Notes: generated by a model from the letters alone, not told the origin. Positions 27,152 to 37,817 are shown, counted from the first letter of the stretch. The stretch: DNA of 64,000 nucleotides from Nostoc sp. UHCC 0702 (GCA_017164015.1 CP071065.1:5309918-5373917); one strand, 5' to 3'. Translations and numbers: made by a program.

Positions 27152-27526
27152 AATTACGCTGTAGCGATCGCAGGCAAAGACAAAGCCTACCCCACAATGT
27201 CCGACTTTGCTAAGGCCGCCCAGCAAGTCGCACCTACAGTTAAACGCGCTACAAAACCGCCCAAAAGTCAAACGCAATTGTGTCAAAAAGTCAGAATTTG
27301 TTCACAATCTCACCCCAATTATGGGCAGGAGGGAGTAATTGAATCCGACCCACCAAACCACTGGCAGCAATTATTAACCCTTGAAGATGGGTCAAAAATC
27401 CTAGTCAACAATAATGATCTAGATGCCCCAAGCGTACCATTCCCTAATGAGCGGGTTTTACCACCGGAATACGCAGAAGACGCTCAAAGACTGGGCGCAA
27501 ACACTACCATTTTTCAAAATCTCTAA
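27152..27526 (+). CDS. Short fragment-like protein, unidentified
   Basis: The frame is open from 27152 (NYAVAIAGKDKAYPTM), before the ATG at 27197. The visible part includes QKVRICSQSHPNYGQEGVIE and ILVNNNDLDAP, a pattern reminiscent of a small beta-barrel (KOW/SH3-like) domain. The frame then runs to an early stop. The lack of a start and the neighbouring transposon suggest a 5'-truncated remnant. Low confidence in any function. Confidence 0.4.
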   Translation, partial: NYAVAIAGKDKAYPTMSDFAKAAQQVAPTVKRATKPPKSQTQLCQKVRICSQSHPNYGQEGVIESDPPNHWQQLLTLEDGSKILVNNNDLDAPSVPFPNERVLPPEYAEDAQRLGANTTIFQNL

Positions 27527-27633
27527 AATTAGACGAGCGATCGCTAACTTGAAGGATAATCTTAAACTGATTAATGTTTGTCGCCACAGTCAAAAAACGT
27601 GGGTAAGGATTCAGGTAGCAGAGTATTGACAAA

Positions 27634-29043
27634 GGGAACACTTGAGGGTGAGTATCACAAATATGAATCAAAACCTGCCGTACTGTTTTAGACCGAGAAA
27701 GCTTGAACCAGTTGTCGCGCGTAAGAACTGGTAGAGATAATTATTGAGCAGAGCAAGGTAATACGTGAGTTACAGAAAATCATCTACGAACTACAGCTTG
27801 AAATAGAGCGTTTAAAAGTCAGTCGAGATTTAGATAGTTCTAATTCGTCGAAGCCACCGTCAGGGGACATCCTCAAAAAGAGTGAAAACAAAAAAGCACC
27901 CTTGGAAGAAGAACCGAATCACCCCAAAAGAAAACCAGGTGGGCAACCAGGGCATCAAGGTAAGACTCGTAAAGGTTTTAGCAGAATAGATCGTTGTGAA
28001 ATCTTACGTCCTACGGATTGCGTTTACTGTGGTCAAAAAGCATTTGCGTCTGTGGCAGTAAAAGTAGAAAAGCACTCGGTAGCGCAATTAGTTGAGCGTC
28101 CAATTGAAGTAGTTGAGTATCAACGCCATACCTGTGTGTGTGAGTGCTGTGGAAATATACAAACAGCCTCATGGTTTACCCTTAACAAGTCAGCAAGCCC
28201 AAAGATTAGAGGTGCGCTCTCACACACAATTGAGTCCGTATCTAGAGATGTGTTGCTTACTTTGTAAGTGCAAAAGTATCTTACCAGCACGCACAGGAAG
28301 ATGTTGAGTTGTTCACAGGTATTCGGGTTGCAGCCAAAAATCAGCAACGATTAGTGCATCGTCAAAACTTCGAGATGCCTGATATTCAGAAGCCTGTTGA
28401 GGAACTAAGTGTAGATGGAGGCAAAATTCGTCTCCGTACCGCTGAAGGAGAACCTTGTACTTGGCAAGAATATAAAGGGATAAGTTTGCACTCGGCTTGT
28501 GTGACTGGGGCATTTTTTCAGGATAATAGTGCTCTGCTGGAGTGGGTCAACAATCAACCTCTAGATTCATCTGTCACTTGCTTGGGTGATGGACATGATG
28601 GTGTTTGGAAGATTATCAGCGAGATTGCCCCAAACTCTGAGCGACGAGAAATTCTTGACTGGTATCATTTGATGGAAAATCTACATAAGGTGGGTGGGTC
28701 AGTTAAACGTTTGCGTCAAGCCCCAACGCAACTCTGGCATGGACTTGTCGATGCTGCTCCCGCATTGTTTACCGATCTCACTACCAAACCCGCTCAAAAT
28801 TTTATCAATTACCTTAACAAGCATCGTCACCGCATCGTCAACTACCAGTACTATCAGGCAGAGCAGATTTGTTCGATTGGCTCCGGTTTTGTTGAATCTG
28901 CTGTTAAACAAATTGACCGACGCACCAAAATCTCCGGTGCTCAGTGGAATAAGGAAAATGTTCCTCAAGTTTTGGCTCACCGTTGTGCATATCTTAATGG
29001 ATTGCTGACTATCTCATCTAAACCAAAAAGGTGACATGCTCCC
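27634..29043 (+). mobile_element. ISKra4-family insertion sequence, degenerate
   Basis: The likely ends are GGGAACACTTGAGGG (27634) and the inverse of GGGAGCATGTCACC (ending 29043); they match only in part. The right end cuts a TPR gene on the opposite strand. The transposase inside has several frameshifts. Confidence 0.5.
27690..29034 (+). pseudogene. ISKra4-family transposase with several frameshifts
   Basis: Reconstructed order: RESLNQLSR (frame 1, about 27695), one extra base near 27722, then ELVEIIIEQSKVIRELQK and SSNSSKPPSGD, a zinc-ribbon-like CVYCGQKAF and CECCGNIQTAS, another shift into LTSQQAQRLEVRSHTQ, then VSAKVSYQHAQEDVELF and the catalytic core SVDGGKIRLRTAEGE, CLGDGHDGVWK, DWYHLMENLHKVGGS and GSGFVESAVKQIDRRTK. 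At least three shifts; inactive unless repaired. Confidence 0.75.
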
Positions 29044-29629
29044 TATATAATGCAGCTTGTAATTTAGGCTCTTTAGTTTTTTCTAAAGCTTGCAGTGCTA
29101 AAGCGATCGCTGCATTATAGTCACCTTTTAAATTTTTCAATCTTGAAAGATTATTAATAGCTGGGATAGCTTGACTATTAATCTTTATAGCCAACTGATA
29201 CTGCTGTTCTGCCAAATCATCTTTTCCTTGGTCATCATAATAAGTTCCTAAACCATAATGTCCTGACCAATTATCAGGTTTTAACTTTAAAGCTTTTTTA
29301 TAATTAGTAGTTACACACTCGAACTCATTTATTAGCTGGCAGACAAAAACTAAATTATTATAAATATCTACATCTTGTTTATTATACTTTAATGCTAATT
29401 CATAATATTTTTTAGCTAACTGTAAATCTTTAGTGCTGCGAGATGCTTTCTCAAAATAAAATTTTGAAATAGGCAGCCTGAGTTGAGGATTAATTTTGAT
29501 AGCTGAATCAAAAAATTCTTGTGCGCTCTGAGAATTATTTGATGCTTCAGCCTTCTCACCTTCAGACACTAAATATTTAGCTCTTAGTGGTAAGAATACT
29601 TTAAAAGTTAAAAAGACTCCTAAAATCAA
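29018..29629 (-). pseudogene. TPR-repeat protein truncated by the ISKra4 element
   Basis: The minus strand encodes a signal-anchor-like start (MILGVFLTFKVFLPLRAKYL) and about four TPR units (WSGHYGLGTYYDDQGKDDLA, AIPAINNLSRLKNLKGDYNA). The coding end (after LQAALYR) reads into the IS, so the true C-terminus is lost. The start codon is a TTG and may also be internal to an older, longer gene. Confidence 0.65.
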
Positions 29630-29862
29630 AAATTACCTCAAAAACTTCCGTATGCTGGCGCGCTTCTAACGGAATTAATGGTTCAATCAAGTGTAAAGTT
29701 AAGCTTTATTAAGTAAAATCCCGAATTTTGTAGCTAAAAAGTAGTAGCGCGTAGAAATGACAGCGATCGCTCATCAGCAGAATCTAGAAGCCTGCTGCTG
29801 TGGTGCGATCGCACAGATTAAACCCCCTCTGATGTGTAAACCAACAATCAGGGGAATCCGTA

Positions 29863-30237
29863 GTGAAAGAATGTTCAACACAAAGTCCTCATGCATTGCG
29901 CTTGGGGCTACCAGAGACGGTAAAAATTGAGTTTCAGCCAGCAGGCGTGTGGCTGTCGGAAAACCTGCGGGTGATGACGGGAGAAGCGATCACCCTCACG
30001 CCGACTCATTGGGATGAGTACGGATTGCTTTTGCAATCGATAGAACAGTTGCGCTCATTAGTAAAAGAACACCAACCAGATGTCGGGCTGATGATAATCA
30101 TGTCGCCCGATTTTTTGTTGGCAGGCATCATCATTGTGCAGACTGGTGAAGCGATCGCATTTACCAGAAGAGCAGCGGCATCAAAAGTTTTGGGTGAAGT
30201 GTATTTTGGTGTAACGGGGGAGGAGTATGAAAAATAA
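29863..30237 (+). CDS. Unidentified small protein, upstream of the CyRepA1 fragment
   Basis: 124 residues from a GTG at 29863. A predicted beta-helix mix with GVWLSENLRVMTGEAITL and VGLMIIMSPDFLLAGIIIV, a moderately hydrophobic stretch but no clear membrane helix. It overlaps the next frame by 11 bases, as in an operon. The pairing with a plasmid replication gene suggests plasmid origin. Unknown function. Confidence 0.5.
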   Translation: MKECSTQSPHALRLGLPETVKIEFQPAGVWLSENLRVMTGEAITLTPTHWDEYGLLLQSIEQLRSLVKEHQPDVGLMIIMSPDFLLAGIIIVQTGEAIAFTRRAAASKVLGEVYFGVTGEEYEK

Positions 30238-30964
30238 CTCTCAAGTGCCGAACAATCTGACTGAGGCTGAATACCACGAGTTGGCAGTCGGTAGCAAAAT
30301 TCACCCGGCGCTGATCGAGCGCAATTTCTTTCACATCGAAGGAGATGAAATCTACGACTATTTGTTCATCAGTGACAAAATCCCCAGGAAAAATGCGGGT
30401 CGAGTTACCGATGTGTACAACGCCCAATTAGTTGTGATTGCCGATGCACACATGGATGATGTGACGGTAGACTTCTTTCGCTCCATGCGACCAAAAGATG
30501 AAGTGCCGTTCATTGTAAAAAACGAATGGAAGAATGGTGCGTTCACCATTTACTGGTATGAGGGTGACAACAATAGCGCCTTGGTTGCTCAGATTTCGGC
30601 GGCACTCTTGGCAGGGCAGAAAATCATGGTGGTCAGCGACTCCAAGCGCTTCATCAAGAAACTTGAGAAGTCTTTGACAGTACAAATAGAACAGGAAACT
30701 GAGGGTGTAGGGTCAGATGCGACTGCACAAAACCTTGATGACTTGAACTTTGAAGAATCCGCTCACTCTTCTACTCCACCTACACCCTCAAAATCAAAAT
30801 TAAGAATTTGGTCTGTTCATTCGGACAACTCTGGGTCTGAAGAGAACATTGCATTCATCAAAGATATCACCAACGCAGTCAAAGACCTTGATGCTCTATT
30901 CACCTCCCCCAGCCTGGGGACTGGTGTAGACATTAACAATACCTTCGCCAATTTACGAGGGTGA
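30227..30964 (+). pseudogene. CyRepA1-family plasmid replication protein, internally deleted
   Basis: The 245-residue product keeps both ends of a normally 1000-residue-class protein. The start (LTEAEYHELAVGSKIHPAL, then YDYLFISDKIPRKNAGR) matches the DUF3854-type head. Immediately after GRVTDVYNA it jumps to the helicase-like part (VVIADAHMDDVTVDFFRSM, MVVSDSKRFIKKLEKSL, VHSDNSGSEENIAF, SPSLGTGVDI). The central primase/toprim and Walker region is missing. The frame is preserved across the join, and the C-terminus is also shortened. A plasmid replicon once present is therefore now inactive. Confidence 0.68.
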
Positions 30965-31251
30965 ATTGATGTCTGAACTGCCTTTTCTCTAAGGCTTGGC
31001 AAAAACAATAAGTCCTAAAAATTCCTTCAAGGTTTCCCACAAGGTTTTTTTAACGTATCGCCCGCAGTATTAAGGGTCTGACATTCCCAGCTACCTTATA
31101 AGCGTATCGGCCTATGTATGGGTGATTTTGCCGTTTTTGGCTTGCACTGGCAAAAATAAGCAAACATAAGGGTTTCAAGGAAAAGGTAGTTTCTTATCTG
31201 AAACCCTTATAAGTGATTGCCCACTTTTTAAAGACAAGGTCAAGTATGCGT

Positions 31252-34059
31252 TTACCCTGGCAGTTGGACAGTCAACGTTGTATGAAAGATGTCCTTGGGG
31301 TCTACTCTTTGTTTGAGTTGTTGCAGTTGTTCGTACTGCTCTTCACTGTCGTAGTACATCTGTCTGATCTCACTCTTTCTAATATCTGTATCCCCAAAGG
31401 AACCCCAGAAAACCCGTTGTTCCTGATTGCTGCTGAAGTGTTTGTCAACCACAATCTGCATCTGTTTCTGTAATTCTTCGGCAGCTTTCTCGAAGCCCCG
31501 CCGGTAGAAGAGATCGAATACAAAGCAGAAAACGTAGTCTCTATGAGGGATTGATGTTACCTTCCTACTCTCCGTATTCTGATAAGCACCACCTCCCATC
31601 AACATTTGAAAGACGAGCTTTACGCCTTTCGTTTTCATAACCACCTTATCGACCATGTCTACAAACTGCTGAATAAAATCGTCGGTCAACGCGTTTGTGG
31701 TGCAGTTGATACGCTTTTTGTATGGATAGTCGAATTCACGTCCTTCATCGGTTGTAGCTGGATGGCGACGCACGAACGAATTTGACAAATCAGACAGCGA
31801 TCTCTTACCGTATGTGCGGCTTGGGTTCATCTTCTCCCAGTTACTTTGCTCCAACGAAACCGCGTTATCGATTAATTTCAACCTCTCATCTGTGATAACA
31901 CCTTCCTTTACGACAGGTAGATTTCCGTATAGTGCTTCAACCAACAGTATTGGTATTGGCAAGTGCGGGAGTTCGTCTGCTGATTTTACGGTCATCATAA
32001 AATCAAAATCTTCTGTTAGTTCCCCATGTTGCGTTGGATCTTTGATCTGTTTCGACCATGCCTGAACCAGCTTCATCAGTTCGTGATAGCGAACCTTTTT
32101 ATACGAACCACTTGCAGTATAACCGTAGGAATTTGGGCGATCGCTATCCTTAATACATTTGAACTTGTAGCCCGTCACGATGCCAAACGAACCAGCATTT
32201 CCACCTAACACACCCCAAAATATCTCTCGGTCAAGCTTCTCTTCATCCGAAGAGGGTGAAGAAATGTTTACTGGACGAGTAACCCTACGAAACCTTCCAT
32301 CTGCCAATACGATGTCGAATTCCTCAACATGGTCAAGGGCTAAACCAAAGTTACGGACAAGATGACCATACCCTCCAGTTTGAGCATGACCGCCGATGGC
32401 CACCATCGGGCACTCACCGTGGGGGATTGTGATATTCTTTGTCTTGAATTCAGCCGCGAGATCCGTCAGTTTAACCGCTGGGCCGACCTCAGCAATATTC
32501 CCAGAGACTCTTAGGTGGTTAAATGCATCCATACTAAGCACAATCGTTTGCTGTCCACCCGAAGACTTTCCAGAGTATTGATGACCGCCGCTTCTAGCCA
32601 CAATATGCAATTTCGGGTTCTGTTTTTTGGCATAATTGATAGCTGCCACAATGTCGTCCTTGTCCAGTGGGTAAGCCACCATTAAGGGTGTCACATTTTC
32701 TGCTGGGTATGATGTAGTTGCGTAGACCTTGGCGCGATCCTCGTATCTCGCATCTCCGCGTTGGTAGACTAGACCTTTAAAACCTGGTATTCGTTCTGGA
32801 GGTGCAGGTAACGTTAAGGGTGGAGTTAGAGGAATATCGTGAAGTGGTATGTCTATACGAGATTCAGGAGCTGCTGCCAAGATAGTAGTAGTTGTGGACT
32901 CTATCAGTCTTGGAGTGTAGGCATAACCAGTGACCTCAAGAGCATTGTCTCGGTTTATTTGCAGACGAGCGGATATCTCGAGGTCTGGGTGGAGTTTGCC
33001 CTCTCCGTTCTCACGATAGGATACTCTGCTGTGGATATAGTTAACATACTCGACGATAAAGTCCGCCCGATTCTGATCAGCAGTTTCGATGCTGTGAAGC
33101 CTCTCAGAATAAATGGTCGGATCTAGACCTGCTCCTTGACCCGCATCTGCAATAGCTTCGAGGACGTCCGACCCAGCCAATATTTCAGGTGCGCTGCCAG
33201 AAGGAAGGTCGGAGAGAACTTCGGCGACAAAAGGAAGGTTAGAGACAACTGCGGCGATAAGTGTCTCTAGCTTTGATTTTCCCTTGTCTGCAACTCCGAG
33301 AGCAGTGATACTCACGACCGGTATTAGGTGTGAGCCACTATAGAAATCCAACACAAGGTCGCAATTCTCTGGTATATCTGACTCTAAAAATAAGCCTTGG
33401 GCGAGGCGAAGAAACTCGTCATAACCAGTATAAGGAAAGGAGAATCGCTGCATCCAAAGGCTCTGAGCTGGCACTGCCTCAAATGTGACTTGAGTGATGA
33501 TAGCTCTAGACTCTTGGCGCAGAGCCAAGCATGATTCTCCTGTGTAGGGTTGATCTGTGCTGATTGGAAATGTGACCGGTGTTCCATCTGGCTTAACTGC
33601 TTTGATTTCCGAAATATAGCCTGGAAGCGACCCTAGACTACGTGTTAGGTATGAAAGGCTCTCATTAATTACATTTGAGGCAATGCTCTTTAGCGGATCG
33701 TCGGAAAGCGGTAGTACCAAGCTGTGCTCAATGAGGTGCTCTACTATATCTTCGGATGTCGCTGCGGCCTCCACTACCACCTTGTTCCCATTGATGGTGA
33801 CGTTAACTAATTCGCTTAGATTGATAACAACTCCGTCTGACCCATCCACTTCATCTTGTCTTGCCACCTGTTTGCCACTTCGAACAAATGTTTTTTGGTT
33901 CTTAGAAAGCTTAATCGCAGTAGCAACATCATCTTGGGAGGCTGGATACCAGACATCATGGGAACCTGAAACGTCGGTGATGGTGTTTTGGAAATCCAAG
34001 TTGGATGGAATGACCCTTCCATTAAACTGGTTGGCTTCTGCCTGTGAAAGCTCCGTCAT
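31252..34059 (-). CDS. Double FAD-binding (PCMH/BBE-type) oxidoreductase with a degenerate first half
   Basis: This 935-residue protein contains two FAD-linked oxidase-type units. The second (about residues 430-935) has the bicovalent flavin sites: His in ARSGGHQYSGKS, Cys in HGECPMVAIGGHAQTGGYG, then a BBE-like C-terminus (RVDPKDIFHT). The first half (about 1-420) has the same order (VWYPASQDDVATAIKLS, then VRSGKQVARQDEVDG) but lacks both flavin anchors. Such enzymes (berberine-bridge-like) oxidise secondary metabolites with oxygen. Its neighbour is a polyketide relic. Intact and long, so it may still be expressed, with the first half only structural. Another substrate range is possible. Confidence 0.75.
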   Translation of the reverse strand: MTELSQAEANQFNGRVIPSNLDFQNTITDVSGSHDVWYPASQDDVATAIKLSKNQKTFVRSGKQVARQDEVDGSDGVVINLSELVNVTINGNKVVVEAAATSEDIVEHLIEHSLVLPLSDDPLKSIASNVINESLSYLTRSLGSLPGYISEIKAVKPDGTPVTFPISTDQPYTGESCLALRQESRAIITQVTFEAVPAQSLWMQRFSFPYTGYDEFLRLAQGLFLESDIPENCDLVLDFYSGSHLIPVVSITALGVADKGKSKLETLIAAVVSNLPFVAEVLSDLPSGSAPEILAGSDVLEAIADAGQGAGLDPTIYSERLHSIETADQNRADFIVEYVNYIHSRVSYRENGEGKLHPDLEISARLQINRDNALEVTGYAYTPRLIESTTTTILAAAPESRIDIPLHDIPLTPPLTLPAPPERIPGFKGLVYQRGDARYEDRAKVYATTSYPAENVTPLMVAYPLDKDDIVAAINYAKKQNPKLHIVARSGGHQYSGKSSGGQQTIVLSMDAFNHLRVSGNIAEVGPAVKLTDLAAEFKTKNITIPHGECPMVAIGGHAQTGGYGHLVRNFGLALDHVEEFDIVLADGRFRRVTRPVNISSPSSDEEKLDREIFWGVLGGNAGSFGIVTGYKFKCIKDSDRPNSYGYTASGSYKKVRYHELMKLVQAWSKQIKDPTQHGELTEDFDFMMTVKSADELPHLPIPILLVEALYGNLPVVKEGVITDERLKLIDNAVSLEQSNWEKMNPSRTYGKRSLSDLSNSFVRRHPATTDEGREFDYPYKKRINCTTNALTDDFIQQFVDMVDKVVMKTKGVKLVFQMLMGGGAYQNTESRKVTSIPHRDYVFCFVFDLFYRRGFEKAAEELQKQMQIVVDKHFSSNQEQRVFWGSFGDTDIRKSEIRQMYYDSEEQYEQLQQLKQRVDPKDIFHTTLTVQLPG

Positions 34060-34090
34060 GTTTATACCCTAAGTTAATTGAATAATGCTC

Positions 34091-34185
34091 AGGACTTACG
34101 CAACTGGCATATTAGTAGGATGCACCAGACTTCATAAATCTTGCCAACAAACAGATATTTGATATCTGACGCACCATAACCCTCT
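34091..34185. repeat. Orphan IS701-type end followed by a MITE-like inverted pair
   Basis: CAGGACTTACGCAACTGGCA at about 34091 is the terminal repeat of the IS701-like group, with no transposase behind it. Between 34115 and 34182 GGATGCACCAGACTTC faces GATATCTGACGCACC, an imperfect inverted pair. Probably a solo end plus a small element. Confidence 0.45.
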
Positions 34186-34479
34186 TTTGTCACTTTGGGA
34201 GAAGCCAATCGCTGTAAAGCTTTCAGAGCTTTAATTTTCATGTTTTTAAACTACTTGTTACGTAGTAACCCAACTGACCTGTTTTCATCTTCTTTTACTA
34301 TGTTTATTGACAGGCTCTTAGGAATAAAATTCCAATGTTTTCGTTTAGCATCAGTTGAATTTGCTCCTATTTACATTAATGCAGCAACGGCAAGATGAGG
34401 TTAATACTGCTGTCATCGTTGCAAACGAAACAGCCAGATATCTGCGGTACAGCCAGTATGGCTATGCCAGAACAAATTG

Positions 34480-35233
34480 GGCGTTGCTGAATAAAGGGAT
34501 GAATTAATTTATGTAGGTACAATTTGATACTTTAAATAATGAAGTAACAATTTAATTGAGTGTCTCAGCATTTGTTCTGATTTGGAATAGCATAAAGTTT
34601 TTCTGTGAAGGCGTGCAAGATAATGACGCAATCGAGTATTTTCATTTTCTACTCGCGTCATATATGTTTTACTCACAATTTGGTCTCCATCGGGTATAAA
34701 ACTGGGGTAAACTTTCCAGCCATCGGTCACATAAAAATAGCTTTCCCACTGTTTCACAATTTCCCATAATGGCTCAAATGTTTCCGCACTATGGTCTCCT
34801 AAGACCCAGGCTAAAATACCTTGAGTAAAGTGATTTACTGCTGTCCACAGCCAGATTTTGTTTTTTTTGAACCTATGAATGTCTCTAATTCATCCAGTTC
34901 TCCAACTTCTGGTACAATATCTTCTTTTGGTACGTCTGGCAGCTTTTTTCCTATTTGTTTTACCCAATAAATTATAGTAGTATGATGTACACCTTTAACC
35001 CGTTCAATACCACGAAAACCCATACCATTAAGATACATTTTTAAACATTCTTGTTTGAGTTCCTCTGAGTATCCTTTTGGCGGATCGTACACATCAATAA
35101 ATTGGCGATCGCAGTTAGTACAGATGTGATTTTGTTTACCTCTGCGTTTTCCATTCTTTCTAATTTCCGTAGACTCACAGTATGGACATTGCACAGTAGA
35201 TGACCTCAATTCATCCTTCTATTATGCAACGCC
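34480..35233 (-). mobile_element. IS1-family element, copy 2 (754 bp)
   Basis: Ends: GGCGTTGCTGAATAAAGGGA at 34480 and the inverse of GGCGTTGCATAATAGAAGGA at 35233, the usual imperfect IS1-type inverted repeats. No target duplication is seen. Both transposase frames lie on the minus strand. Confidence 0.75.
34509..35209 (-). pseudogene. IS1-family transposase, two frames joined at an A-run
   Basis: Frame 1 (35209-34835) carries the zinc ribbon (CPYCESTEIRK, CTNCDRQF) and helix-turn-helix (FRGIERVKGVHHTTIIYW). Frame 2 (34757-34509 with an upstream open part) carries the DDE end (FYVTDGWKVYPSFIPDG, KTYMTRVENENTRLRHYLA). They meet at AAAAAAAAC near 34860. In copy 1 the run is read in one frame because of a nearby codon change, so here either one A was lost or the classical IS1-type minus-one slippage is used. 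Confidence 0.7.
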
Positions 35234-35331
35234 GAAAATCATTCTATTAGGGGGTATATAAAACTATATTTACCGACAAAATCAATAAATCTTTAATGTC
35301 AAATATTTAACTGAAGTTTTGATGTACTATT

Positions 35332-36507
35332 TTAAGCTAACGCTAAAACATTTAGTAAATAGTTGTTATCCATCGCCGCGAGGAACTGTTTATTTTTGAT
35401 TCCTCGTTTTACACGCTTCTCTTTACCTAAAAGATTGACCGCAATTTGCCGCAATACAGCAAAATTTTCCGGTGCATTATCTTTCCTAATTCGACATTCA
35501 TCTTCTTTTAAAGCTACATCCAATACCCAATGCAATGAATTCTCAATCCCCCAATGGCTGCGAACAGAATTACCAAACTGTTTAGCGTCTCCTTGAAGAC
35601 TACTTATAAAATAACGAGTTTCAACCTCTGTTTTACCATCTACTTTTCGTACAGACTCTACCATCCCAATGCTATTAAAGTTTGACCAAACTGATTCTGG
35701 GTCAAGTTGTTTTTGAATCTCAGATAACATCAGATAATGCCTAATCTCCTCACGACCATGCCCCTTATCTTCTGTTTTATATGTGCTATGCTCAATTCCT
35801 TCAAAACCTTTACTTATCGCTGTTTTGAATAATGACTCAACTTGATTATAAAGATTACCTTGGTTCTTTTTTAAGGTAATTACATAATCTGCTGATTGCT
35901 GTGTAATTAACTTCACAATCTCTTTCTGACAACCGATTGCATCAATAGTTACGATACATGCAGATCTAATACCTTTATTAATTCGGGAATTGCCGTAATT
36001 TCATTTGATTTCTCATCCACCTTCACCTGCCCCAACACTAATTTATTTGTAGTTGCCCATGCACTTACTATTTGAATTGCGCTTTGGTCACTATTTTGAT
36101 CACAAGAACCACATAAAGTTTTACCGTCAATTGCAACAACTTCTCCCAAAGTTATTTTCTGTATTGATTTCATCCAGTTTAAGAAACATGACTGAAATTC
36201 TTGCGCATTTAGTTGTGCAAACACCCGCGCAAAGGTGAGGCAGCGCCGTGCGGGGGTTCCCCCCCGTTGAGGCGACTGCCGTATCGTGTGACGGTATGCC
36301 ATTTGGTAGCTCCAAAAACGTTTTTAACCACTCATACTTAGTGCAGCCATACAGCTCAATCGCCACCCAACTGTCCGCCCCACATATCACTGCACAAATC
36401 GCAATAGTCAAAATATCAATTAACTTGTGTCGCTTCGTGCGATCTATTCGTGGATCTGACAAAAGTGCGAAGTGATCAGCAATGGTGATTTTGGGCTTGA
36501 GCTTCAC
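35332..36507 (-). pseudogene. ISAs1-family transposase, split by a palindromic repeat and a frameshift
   Basis: Three frames in order: 36507-36281 (DPRIDRTKRHKLIDILTIAI, WVAIELYG, GIPSHDT), then the rest after a 42-bp palindromic repeat (36239-36280) which shifts the frame (TFARVFAQLNAQEFQ, EVVAIDGKTLCGS), and a second shift near 35950 before CIVTIDAIGCQKEI and LITQQSADYVITLKKNQG with HWGIENSLHWVLDVA. All are classical ISAs1/H-repeat motifs. Confidence 0.8.
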
Positions 36508-36621
36508 GTCAGCTAGGGCTTTACTCTACTTTTATTTATGACTTTACCATCAATACCCGATCGCAAGCACTTTCATACCACACGCGATCGCTGCCTTTGT
36601 GACTTAATTAGTATTTATCTA

Positions 36622-37817
36622 CTATATTGAGATGCGTTCGCCCTGTTGAGAACCCTGTCCGGTAAATAAAAATGCGATTTTCGGACGTTTGATGGTATCT
36701 ATCTGTCTACTCAATAAACTAGCCGTGCTTCCAGCAACAAAAGCACTAAGCTGTTCACTCAAATCTTCAGTAGATTGAACGACTAGACAAAGGCGGTAGT
36801 CAAAATGCGATCGCCGTGTGTTGGCACTATAACAAATATCTGCAAGCAATACTTCTGGATAGAGATGCAGATATGCTTGATAAGCTTGTGCCAGATCCCG
36901 TAAAGCTTGATTAGTTTTGGCTGAGAGAGTCAATATGTGCTTGGGACGTTCTATTTCATTTGGATTCTGCACCGCAGGTTTTGGTTGGGCTTCTTCCACA
37001 ACTAAATGAGCATTAGTACCTCCAAACCCAAATGAACTGATACCGGCTAACCGTCCCTTGCTTCCTTCAGGCCATTTTTGAGCCTCAGTCGGAATTGAAA
37101 ATGGGGTTTTTTCTAGAGAAACATAAGGATTCATCTGAGTAAAATGCAAGTGAGCGGGAATTTCTTTGTGCTGTAAGGAAAGTACAACTTTGATCAAACC
37201 GGCAATTCCCGCTGCTGCTTCCAAATGACCGATATTGGTCTTAACTGAACCAGAACAACCTTGTTGTTCTGGCGATCGCCCCGACATCAATACATCTTTG
37301 ATCGAGTTAAGTTCGATTGGATCTCCTAAAGAGGTTCCAGTGCCGTGAGCTTCTACATAGCTGATTTCATCTGGCTGCACCTTGGCATTTTCTAATGCTT
37401 GGTAAATAACAGCCTGCTGAGAACGTCCATTAGGCGCTGTCAGACCATTGCTACGTCCATCCTGATTGACTGCTGAGCCTTTAATCAGAGCGAGAATATT
37501 GTCTTCATCCTTAAGGGCGTCAGAAAGGCGTTTGAGTACTACTACACCACAGCCTTCTCCCCGGACATAACCATCAGCTTTGGCATCGAAGGTTTTACAG
37601 GGACCATCAAGTGAGATCATTCCGGCTTGAGAAAAAGCGATGGTCAATTCTGGGGTCAGAATCAGATTGACTCCACCAGTAATAGCCAGATTGCATTCTC
37701 GTTGACGCAGACTCTGACAGGCCTGATGAACCGCTACGAGTGAGGATGAGCAAGCTGTATCCACTACCCAGCTTGGGCCTTTTAAATCTAGCGAATATGA
37801 TAGGCGATTTGCCGATT
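36622..37817 (-). pseudogene. Type I polyketide synthase fragment: ketosynthase and start of an acyltransferase
   Basis: The fragment opens inside a ketosynthase (ANRLSYSLDLKGPSW) and keeps all three KS catalytic residues: Cys in DTACSSSLVA, His in VEAHGTGTSLGDP, His in TNIGHLEAAAG. It continues through the KS-AT linker into the first motif of an AT (KIAFLFTGQGSQ) and is cut there by the IS end. The first 150 or so KS residues are lost at an IS1634 fragment (37818). With the FAAL piece at 38885-39236 on the same strand it probably came from one assembly line (FAAL, then carrier, KS, AT). It cannot be functional. Confidence 0.85.
36632..36646. repeat. Terminal end of the ISAs1-type element, inside the polyketide gene
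   Basis: GATGCGTTCGCCCTG at 36632-36646 is the same end as in the MITE at 15744. The polyketide frame reads FLFTGQGSQ and then enters this sequence. The other end of the element is not found, so it is probably shortened near the IS1 copy at 35233. Confidence 0.6.

Noticed and set aside
34195..34398. 67-residue frame after the orphan IS end
   Set aside because: No family resemblance and no start context; part of the repeat-rich gap between the flavoprotein and IS1.
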